From: Victivallis vadensis
GTDB taxonomy: Bacteria; Verrucomicrobiota; Lentisphaeria; Victivallales; Victivallaceae
Reading direction: 5' to 3'
Length of the DNA: 64,000 bases
Assembly (NCBI RefSeq): GCF_003096415.1
Contig: NZ_QEKH01000015.1
Coordinates: 1-64,000 of the forward strand
Notes under the pieces: generated by a model
Database searches by the model: none
Told to the model about the DNA's origin: nothing
The model's input: only the letters and a program-made list of their open reading frames with translations
Shown: piece by piece, positions 8,355 to 14,779 of the stretch
Layout of the letters: each line of letters begins with the position of its first letter
Position numbering within the stretch: the first letter of the stretch is position 1
Made by a program: the position numbers and the translations under genes

Positions 8355-8600
8355 TTACGCGGATATTCGTTTGAGGCGGGCAAATGCTTCCGCAGCAATG
8401 TCGGCAGCTGCGATCTGGGCGGACTCGCTGCAGATTGCGATAGCTTCTCCATCCTGTAATTTTGCCGCTGAACCGTTGACGGCGTATAGCACGCCGTCCG
8501 ATTTGCGGTAGAAAATCTGAATGGTTTCGTCAGGATTTTTGCGTTGTTCCAATTGAATATCGATGATAAGTTCCGTTGGTTTGGTAATTGCCGGCAGCAT
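8355..8600 (-). CDS. small hypothetical protein
   Basis: This 81-residue protein has a beta-rich first half (ELIIDIQLEQR, ETIQIFYRKSDGVLYAVNGS) and an alanine-rich helix at the end. A purine-rich AGAGGA lies upstream of the ATG at 8600. It has no signal peptide or membrane helix. I do not recognise a family. It lies between the DUF3990 pair and the larger minus-strand genes of the element. Confidence 0.45.
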   Translation of the reverse strand: MLPAITKPTELIIDIQLEQRKNPDETIQIFYRKSDGVLYAVNGSAAKLQDGEAIAICSESAQIAAADIAAEAFARLKRISA

Positions 8601-8706
8601 TTCTTTTTCCTCTTGTTCGGTGTAAAATATGATTCTTCATTGCTGAAAAATCAAGATTCGGAATGAAACTTCCGGGATGATTTTCCTTTTTCAGACTTGA
8701 GCAGGT

Positions 8707-8726
8707 AAAAGTGATAAAACACTTTT
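8707..8726 (-). terminator. short hairpin terminator after the 8734-9492 gene
   Basis: AAAAGTG pairs with CACTTTT around a 6-nt loop just beyond the minus-strand stop at 8734. The 3' arm ends in a T run on the minus strand. The stem is A/T-rich and weak. Confidence 0.35.
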
Positions 8727-8733
8727 CGTATTT

Positions 8734-9492
8734 TCATTGGCAGTTTGTCCGTATGGTGTGATAAATCTGCCGCAGCCATTGGTACTGATCCTGATATTTT
8801 GTCTGCCGTTTGCCGTTATCAGCCAGAATCTCATCGAAGAGGTAAGAGATCAGCGGCTGACCGTGAAGTGAAACTGAACTGATAAAATGAACCTCCGGAG
8901 AAGTTCTGTTGTCGGGAACCACGCTTCGGACTTTCGGCAGCGACCGATCGAACCGCAACTGAACCATGTTCCGGTTGACCGGCAGGTGTGGGGGCTCAAA
9001 CCTGCATAACTGCATCTTCGCTTCCTGCGGCAGCATGAAGAGGTAAACGGATTCATATCGTACTCCCTTGAAGAAATCGACCTCATGATTTTCCGGCTCC
9101 TCCACCTGCTCAAAAATGTTCCGGTTCTTGCCGATCAATTGCTCTCTCAAATCACAGATGCACAGGTTTTCCAGTGTTCGTGTCAATTCGATCTCCACAC
9201 GGCAGCTCAATTCATTGATCAGGATTTGTTTCAAAGTCTCTTCCGGTTGCCGGATTGAAGCAATGTGGGCGAAGTAGGTCGGCCAGATATAGACAACGTC
9301 ATCATCATAGCAGTTGAGGCAGTATTCAATGGAATCCATACCGATGGTTCGGCATTCCTCGGAACTGAATGACATGAATTCAGGACGCTGTCCCTTGCCG
9401 GGAAGGATGAGTTGTTTTTTGACCAGGAATTCGATTCTGCCTGCCTTGAGATCGACATGAGCCATGACGATGGTTCGGCGCTCGTTCTTCAT
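8734..9492 (-). CDS. hypothetical protein of the T4SS element
   Basis: From the ATG at 9492 (MKNERRTIVMAHVDLKAGRIEF) the protein has 252 residues, with no signal peptide or transmembrane helix. Motifs that stand out include EECRTIGMDSIEYCLNCYDDDVVYIWPTY and a C-terminal helical tail. No family was recognised. The ATG overlaps the stop of the upstream gene (ATGA), which fixes this start over the longer open frame to 9567 and indicates translational coupling. Confidence 0.55.
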   Translation of the reverse strand: MKNERRTIVMAHVDLKAGRIEFLVKKQLILPGKGQRPEFMSFSSEECRTIGMDSIEYCLNCYDDDVVYIWPTYFAHIASIRQPEETLKQILINELSCRVEIELTRTLENLCICDLREQLIGKNRNIFEQVEEPENHEVDFFKGVRYESVYLFMLPQEAKMQLCRFEPPHLPVNRNMVQLRFDRSLPKVRSVVPDNRTSPEVHFISSVSLHGQPLISYLFDEILADNGKRQTKYQDQYQWLRQIYHTIRTNCQ

Positions 9493-10028
9493 ACAGCCTC
9501 CGGCATGACGGCTGCTTTCTGCCGGGAAAGCGGCAGGGACTGTTCCGGCGGCGGCAGCGCCTCCCATAACCAGAGGGTGACATATGCGGCCGGCAGCGTT
9601 TCAAGATTGACACCGGAATTCAGGAATTGTGTCCGGATACAGTGGCAGTAGAATGGATCATGGCCCTGAGTTGCGAGGTGGGTTTCAATCAGTTTTCGTT
9701 TGTCTGCACATCGTTGCCATGAAGCCCATTTTCGGAGTTTGAGATTGTTTAAGCGGGCCAGCTTTTGCAAGCGCAGCCGGACACGTTCCCGATGAGACCG
9801 TTCTTTGGCAAGAATCATTCTGCCGGTTTCCAATGCCGTGGACGTCCAGAACACTTTGGACATCCAGCCCGGGCGGTTCTCCGGGCAGTAATCCATCGTC
9901 AGATCGACCGTCCCCCGCCAACGAGCAATCAGATCGCTTTCCGACAGTCTGTCGAGCTTGAGTATGAGCGTCGGGAACAAGATAATCCGTTCCCGGCTCA
10001 TCGCTTCGTATACCTCGCATCTTCTCAT
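9489..10028 (-). CDS. hypothetical protein, coupled to the 8734-9492 gene
   Basis: This 179-residue protein is rich in Arg, Trp and Leu. It has a basic helical middle (RSHRERVRLRLQKLARLNNL) and a Cys/His cluster (GHDPFYCHCIRTQF). AGGAGG sits just before the ATG at 10028. No family was recognised. It forms a two-gene unit with the next gene through a 4-nt overlap. A strong palindrome at 10048-10080 separates it from the gene upstream. Confidence 0.55.
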   Translation of the reverse strand: MRRCEVYEAMSRERIILFPTLILKLDRLSESDLIARWRGTVDLTMDYCPENRPGWMSKVFWTSTALETGRMILAKERSHRERVRLRLQKLARLNNLKLRKWASWQRCADKRKLIETHLATQGHDPFYCHCIRTQFLNSGVNLETLPAAYVTLWLWEALPPPEQSLPLSRQKAAVMPEAV

Positions 10029-10047
10029 GATACCTCCTGTCCTTTTG

Positions 10048-10080
10048 GTTCTGCGCGCTCAATCGCAGAGCGCGCAGAAC
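10048..10080. repeat. perfect 13-bp palindrome with 7-nt loop
   Basis: GTTCTGCGCGCTC pairs perfectly with GAGCGCGCAGAAC around AATCGCA. It lies between two minus-strand genes. No T run follows on either strand, so it is either a processing site or attenuator hairpin or a Rho-assisted terminator. It resembles the palindrome at 23183-23216. Confidence 0.6.
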
Positions 10081-10124
10081 AACAAGAGATAGGATAGAAG
10101 GGAAAATATTTTTACAGATAGTTT

Positions 10125-10826
10125 TCATGACATCGGCCGGTTCTGTTTGGAGTGGAATTTCCACATTCTCCTGCGCTTTCGTTCGAGATTTTGGATTTTT
10201 CCCTGAACCTCTTCCCATAACGTGTCGTCGAGACTGTCCTGCCATTGTTCCAGTTCATGCCGGGAGCGAAATATTTTTATTTCCGGACAATTGGCCTGCA
10301 TTGTTCGAATCGCGGCATCAGTAAAATCGGGAACGGCAGCGAGCGGCAGGACATCCGCCTGATTCCCGCCAGGAAAGTTGAAGCTGAGAAAAACCAGCTC
10401 CGCAGAATCGTTTTGTGAATACATACGGAGTTGCCGCCGCCATTTTTCGACTGTCACTCGGCTGTTTTTATCAGGTTTCGACAACTGATTTATGGTTTCC
10501 CGGAACGCCTTATCTATTATCAGGTAATTGAGGTCGAATTTCGAGGTACAGAATAAAAACAGATCCTCATCCGCGATCTCATAGACATGATAAGGGTGCC
10601 CATCTTTGAAACTGATCAAAGTCAGCATCCGTTTTTTCGGAGTCCGGAAAAAGCAGGCCTCAAGAAGAATCAGGAAGATCGCGGCGATCAACAAAATTCC
10701 CATGATCAACATCGAGAATGCCAGCGGTTCGGAAGAGTCTTTACGAGTATCGCTTCCAGCGAGTATAATCAGGAGCAGCCCGAAACAGCCCGCTTCCAGC
10801 ACAGGCAACAGTTTTTCATGCTTCAT
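10125..10826 (-). CDS. hypothetical inner-membrane protein
   Basis: From the ATG at 10826 (GGAG 8 nt upstream; a TTG at 10832 is the alternative) the protein has 233 residues. Two transmembrane helices lie near residues 9-24 and 37-58 (PVLEAGCFGLLLIILAG, MLIMGILLIAAIFLILLEA). A soluble domain of about 160 residues and a very basic C-terminus (LERKRRRMWKF) follow. No family was recognised. Its position in the element and its topology would suit an accessory envelope or regulatory function; nothing firmer can be said. Confidence 0.55.
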   Translation of the reverse strand: MKHEKLLPVLEAGCFGLLLIILAGSDTRKDSSEPLAFSMLIMGILLIAAIFLILLEACFFRTPKKRMLTLISFKDGHPYHVYEIADEDLFLFCTSKFDLNYLIIDKAFRETINQLSKPDKNSRVTVEKWRRQLRMYSQNDSAELVFLSFNFPGGNQADVLPLAAVPDFTDAAIRTMQANCPEIKIFRSRHELEQWQDSLDDTLWEEVQGKIQNLERKRRRMWKFHSKQNRPMS

Positions 10827-10885
10827 ATTCAATACTCCGGAATTGGCCCCGCTGCAGCCGTACCACTGCCGCGGGGCGGGGGGGA

Positions 10886-11830
10886 CTATTTGCCGATAAC
10901 CGGCGCTTTGGTTTCTTTTTCCAGAACCGAGCGGGTATCGAGGACACTGCCGAGTTCGATCATATCATCTTCCGGCATATCGAATCCCGGAATGATTTCC
11001 TGCGGGAGTTCCGGAGGATAAAGCCGCTCCTCTTCAAGTTTGCGGCGCTGTTCCACCGCTTCGCCGAGTGTGGCGAAACGCAAAAGCCCCGTTTCGGCAC
11101 TTTTTTCCACTTCATCGGTGAGGTGAAAGATTTCGCCGATATCACCGGCCGCCCGAACACAAATGGCATACCTGACCGGTGGTGTAGCAGAATCACCGTC
11201 CCGGAATTTCTCCCAGAGCCGATAGTCGCGTTCCGCTTCTTCTTCGGTGTCGAAAGTGAATCGCTCCCGGTAGTTTTCCCTGAGTTCGTCGTGAGTGATT
11301 TCCCATCCGGTTTCAGGCGGAAATGGTTCGATATCGTTGAGCTGTACGAAGAAGGGCGCGGTTTCAACTGTGAAACCGAACCTGGGCTTTGCGGGTGGTT
11401 CCGGCTCCCGGCCGGGTACTGCGAGTGGGAGTTCGATCTTCTGCTCGCGCAGCCGCACCAGCTCCGGGTAGAGTTCGACGGCATAGCCGCGCGCGATCTC
11501 CCGGCCGAGGGCATCGGCCCCGGCCAGCACCATATCGTAAAGATAATGCGAAGCCGGCAGCGGCAGTTCCTCCTGAATTTGAGCGCGGGCGATAGCGCCG
11601 CCGATCCGGCGGGCCCGGATCAGAAAATCGAGGCGGTTGCGGGAGTCGGCATCCATTTGCGGATGGGCGGCAGCGGCGGCTGTCTCCGCCGGAGCTTCCG
11701 GCACAGAAAGTTGACGAAGTTCCGACAGGATTTTTTCACGCAGCGGCGCGGACTGAAACCCGTCCTCCTGACGGTGCATTCCGATTTCACAGGTGAGTTT
11801 GTCGATGAGTTTCCGGTAATGTTCCATCAT
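10886..11830 (-). CDS. hypothetical acidic protein of the T4SS element
   Basis: The 314-residue protein is highly charged and lacks a signal peptide. An N-terminal helical part is followed by an Ala-rich linker (PAETAAAAAHPQ). A repeated pattern then appears (ETGWEITHDELRENYRERFTFDTEEEAERDYRLWEKF, and FATLGEAVEQRRKLEEERLYPPEL). AAAGG lies upstream of the double ATG at 11830. No family was recognised. It sits directly downstream of the 11844-12833 gene in a minus-strand run led by the AAA+ ATPase. Confidence 0.55.
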   Translation of the reverse strand: MMEHYRKLIDKLTCEIGMHRQEDGFQSAPLREKILSELRQLSVPEAPAETAAAAAHPQMDADSRNRLDFLIRARRIGGAIARAQIQEELPLPASHYLYDMVLAGADALGREIARGYAVELYPELVRLREQKIELPLAVPGREPEPPAKPRFGFTVETAPFFVQLNDIEPFPPETGWEITHDELRENYRERFTFDTEEEAERDYRLWEKFRDGDSATPPVRYAICVRAAGDIGEIFHLTDEVEKSAETGLLRFATLGEAVEQRRKLEEERLYPPELPQEIIPGFDMPEDDMIELGSVLDTRSVLEKETKAPVIGK

Positions 11831-11843
11831 TGAAATGCCTTTC

Positions 11844-12833
11844 TTATTTGATTTGACTGTTGCGCAGAATGTCGAGAGCGGCGTTCCGCGACATCATGGC
11901 GGTTTCGTAATCGGGAAAGACCTGAGCGTACAGGTCGTAGCGGGGAAGCGAAATCATCTCCGACTTCTCGCCTCGGGCGGCCGGCGTGATCTCGCCGATC
12001 TCCACCCGACCGTCGGAAAAATACCGTTCGCAGTAACGCGCGGGTTCGGGGGATTTTTCGATTTCAGATGTGAAATGTTTCTGATTGGCGAGGAAGCCCC
12101 ACACCATCGAAATGGGCGTTGCCAGCTCGGCTTCCACCTTGCCGCAGCCGCGCAATGCGAGAGAGCCGGCCATGGCCCGCCGCGATTCACCGGCTTCGGC
12201 TTCCGCTCGCGCGAGGATGATATTCCGGAGATAGTGATGCGCCCGATTCCGGAAAATCTCCTGATTGGTTTCTTCCTCTCGGATTAGGGAGAGTTCGAGG
12301 AGCGTGACGAACAGTTCCATCAGAAAATAGCGTTTTTCGACATCCGGCTCCTGCTGGAGAAAATCGCAGATGTAATTCCGGACGCCGGCGCTTTTCAGAA
12401 CCGGGTTGGAGAGCGCGGAACGGATCAGCCGCAGGCGCCTGTCCGCCAGTTGGAAGATTTCGATGAATCTCTCCGGCAGGAATCCCGGCTCCGTCTGCAT
12501 CTCCAGTTCGAGGTTCAGGAACTTGAAGAAGACGCAGTGAAATTTTCCGGCGCACTGCCAGAACTTCAGGTGAAGCCGATCCCATTCGCTTGTCAACTCC
12601 ATGACGCCGGCCAGCCCCCACTCTTTGATGGTACGGTGGTACTCTTTGTCGGCAGCCAGGTGCCAGACGATCTTGAATGGCGGCGTGATGCCGTACAGCT
12701 CGTCCAGAACGGCGGTGCGGCATCCTTTGCCGGTGAGCTTCGCGTGGACGGCCTTGCGCTTGAGCATCAGCAGGAACCCCTGCAGCCTGTGGTCGAACAC
12801 GTGGGTCTGGAAACAGTCGTTGATCAGTAACAT
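11844..12833 (-). CDS. hypothetical protein coupled to the AAA+ ATPase gene
   Basis: From the ATG at 12833 (AGGAG at a good distance) the protein has 329 residues and is mostly helical. Examples are LPERFIEIFQLADRRLRLIRSAL and KRYFLMELFVTLLELSLIREEE. No signal peptide is seen. The start lies inside the last 10 nt of the ATPase gene, so the two are co-translated. No family was recognised; as the immediate partner of a ClpB-type ATPase it may be a substrate adaptor, which is inference. Confidence 0.55.
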   Translation of the reverse strand: MLLINDCFQTHVFDHRLQGFLLMLKRKAVHAKLTGKGCRTAVLDELYGITPPFKIVWHLAADKEYHRTIKEWGLAGVMELTSEWDRLHLKFWQCAGKFHCVFFKFLNLELEMQTEPGFLPERFIEIFQLADRRLRLIRSALSNPVLKSAGVRNYICDFLQQEPDVEKRYFLMELFVTLLELSLIREEETNQEIFRNRAHHYLRNIILARAEAEAGESRRAMAGSLALRGCGKVEAELATPISMVWGFLANQKHFTSEIEKSPEPARYCERYFSDGRVEIGEITPAARGEKSEMISLPRYDLYAQVFPDYETAMMSRNAALDILRNSQIK

Positions 12834-13831
12834 GAATGGAACTCCTTTGTTTGATTGGGTTTGGGAAGCAAAATCAACTGCCGCGATCCGCCGGGAGCAA
12901 GATCGAGCCAGCCGGTTCGTTCTTTTTCCGGGGAGCACAACAGTTCGAACATAAATTCTCGGATGGTTCTCTCGACGGAGCTGCGAAGCTCGCGCGCGCC
13001 GTTGCGCGTATTGTCGATGGAGCGGATCGTTTCCTCGATCAGATCGGCCGAAAAGCCCCTGATATCGATCCGGTGCGTTCCCCGGTAGACCGGAAGCAGC
13101 TGCGCATAGAATTTACGGGCGATCAGCCGCAGGTGTTCCGGCTTGAGCGGCCGGAAGATCAGGATTTCATGGTTGAATTTGCCGAAACGGGCGACGAATT
13201 CGGGAGAAAACCGCTCTTTCAACTGCATCTCCAGACTCTGCTGCAGCCGGCGTTCGCTGAGGTGTTTTGCGCTTTGGAAAAGGTGAGCGCCGATATTGGA
13301 GGTGGCGATCAGGAAAAAGCGTTCGAGATTGTAGGTGCGATTGTTGTTGAGCGTGATCCGCGCGGCATCCAGCTGCTGCAGAAGGATCGTGAAAAGCTGC
13401 GGATGCGCCTTTTCGATTTCATCATAAAGGATGATGCCCTCGTCGTTCTCTTCGAGGAAGCGCTCAAGACGGCCCGGAGATTTTCCGCCGGGAGTACCGA
13501 GCAGGTTGACCAGCGCCTCCTCTCCGGCCTGGCGTGAAAACTCCGACATATCGAGCCGCAGCAGCCGCGCATCGGGCGAACCGTACATGAACTCTGCCGC
13601 GGCCCGGACGGATTCCGTTTTCCCCACACCGGTGGGGCCGAGCAGAAACAGGGTTCCGCGCGGCCGGTTGGGAGTGCTGAGTTGGCACCAGCCGTATTTG
13701 ATGCAGTCGGAAAACGACCCGATGACGGTCTCCTGTCCGATGATCTGCCGGCGCAGAAAAGTTTCCAGACGACGGCTTTTCTCGACGACTTCCCGCATGG
13801 TGTCTTTTGAATCTCTGTTCAGGTTTCTCAT
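12824..13831 (-). CDS. single-ring ClpA/ClpB-type AAA+ ATPase
   Basis: The 335-residue protein matches the second AAA+ module of ClpA/ClpB. It shows IIGQETVI, Walker A GPTGVGKT (residues 65-72), RLDMSEFSRQ, Walker B GIILYDEIEKAHP, sensor-1 LIATSNIG, the arginine-finger block FSPEFVARF and the sensor-2 block NGARELRSSVERTI. The N-terminal domain, first ring and middle domain of ClpB are absent, and no ClpP-binding loop was identified. It probably remodels or unfolds a protein. It leads the minus-strand gene run opposite the T4SS operon, with which it shares the intergenic region 13832-14106. Confidence 0.85.
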   Translation of the reverse strand: MRNLNRDSKDTMREVVEKSRRLETFLRRQIIGQETVIGSFSDCIKYGWCQLSTPNRPRGTLFLLGPTGVGKTESVRAAAEFMYGSPDARLLRLDMSEFSRQAGEEALVNLLGTPGGKSPGRLERFLEENDEGIILYDEIEKAHPQLFTILLQQLDAARITLNNNRTYNLERFFLIATSNIGAHLFQSAKHLSERRLQQSLEMQLKERFSPEFVARFGKFNHEILIFRPLKPEHLRLIARKFYAQLLPVYRGTHRIDIRGFSADLIEETIRSIDNTRNGARELRSSVERTIREFMFELLCSPEKERTGWLDLAPGGSRQLILLPKPNQTKEFHSCY

Positions 13832-14106
13832 GGTTAATTAACTCATAAAAATTTGAAATTTTGTTGAGATTTGCTCTTGATGTTTTGAATCCGAGATGCT
13901 TTATTGATATCGCATAAAGGAGATCTATTCTAAAATTAAATTAAACACATATCATCTTTATTTCAAGCGCATAGCAAAAATAAATCAAATAAAAATCGAT
14001 AAAAATGAATCATATATAACCATTGTATATCACGGTTATTTATCGTTACGATAATAACGATAAAATAATAGTAAATAATAACGATAAAAAACAAGGAGCG
14101 GATAAG
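13832..14106. promoter_or_regulatory. AT-rich divergent regulatory region between the ATPase genes and the T4SS operon
   Basis: This 275-bp stretch is far richer in A+T than its surroundings. It holds the palindromes GTTAATTAAC (13833-13842) and AAAATTT-G-AAATTTT (13848-13862). Near the T4SS start it has an inverted repeat TTATCGTTA/TAACGATAA (14040-14063). A 15-bp direct repeat, ATAATAACGATAAAA, occurs at 14051-14065 and 14075-14089. These are likely operator sites controlling one or both divergent operons. AGGAG at 14094 serves the first T4SS gene. Confidence 0.55.
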
Positions 14107-14433
14107 ATGAAAATGTACCATCAGCTCTCCGACAAAGTGAAAGGCTTCGTGATTTCCGTTGTGATCCTGGGAATGTCGTGGCGGTCGGACGCCTCAATTC
14201 AGCAGGTGACGCTGGACCAGGGTCTCGGTTTTGTGGGGTATTTCATAATCGGGATGATCATGCTGACGAGCCTGATTCTGATCGGAGTCGGTGGGTATCA
14301 GCTCAGCCAGGATTCCGGACGCGGCAAAATGACGATTGCCGGCGGCGTACTGACCCCGGTGTTTCTGGCGGTGGTCTATTGGATCTTCAAAAATATCCTG
14401 AACATCGACCTGGATTTCATTTCCAATCTGTGA
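14107..14433 (+). CDS. VirB2/TrbC-like T4SS pilin candidate
   Basis: From the ATG at 14107 (AAGGAG upstream) the protein has 108 residues. An N-terminal hydrophobic segment is followed by two helices (GYFIIGMIMLTSLILIGVGGYQL and AGGVLTPVFLAVVYWIF), the layout of VirB2/TrbC conjugative pilins. It is first in an operon directly followed by VirB3-like and VirB4 genes, the standard order. The frame is open further upstream, but that part has Asn/Lys-rich AT-driven sequence. Identity rests on topology and position, not on a clear motif. Confidence 0.6.
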   Translation: MKMYHQLSDKVKGFVISVVILGMSWRSDASIQQVTLDQGLGFVGYFIIGMIMLTSLILIGVGGYQLSQDSGRGKMTIAGGVLTPVFLAVVYWIFKNILNIDLDFISNL

Positions 14434-14443
14434 GGAGCCGGAT

Positions 14444-14779
14444 ATGAACGAGGAAATTTTGATCGTAATCAACCGCAATCCCGGCCAGGCGGTTCACTCG
14501 GTCGTGAAACTGTTCGGCATCCGCATTCGGGGCAACAGCGTCTACATCTTTTTCGGCGGCCTGCTCGCCGGGGTGCTGCTGGCCATGGCGGCTTATCAGG
14601 TCAGCATTCTGCTGGCGGCGATGTTGCTGGTTGCGCCGGCAGCTGCTGCGGTCGTTTTCATCCGGATGTTCGTGGCCAACAAACCGCGCGGTTATTTCGG
14701 CTTCTGGCTTGAGGAACGTTTTCGCGGTTCCAAACTCAATCCGCCGCAGAAAGCAGGAGGTAACCATGCGTCTGCCTAA
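14444..14779 (+). CDS. VirB3/TrbD-like T4SS inner-membrane protein
   Basis: The 111-residue protein has two adjacent transmembrane helices (YIFFGGLLAGVLLAMAAYQV and ILLAAMLLVAPAAAAVVFI) after a short N-terminal region. A basic cytoplasmic tail follows, as in VirB3/TrbD/TraL. It begins 10 bp after the pilin gene, and its end overlaps the VirB4 start by 14 nt. VirB3 works with VirB4 at the inner membrane in pilus assembly. The assignment is by size, topology and operon order. Confidence 0.65.
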   Translation: MNEEILIVINRNPGQAVHSVVKLFGIRIRGNSVYIFFGGLLAGVLLAMAAYQVSILLAAMLLVAPAAAAVVFIRMFVANKPRGYFGFWLEERFRGSKLNPPQKAGGNHASA

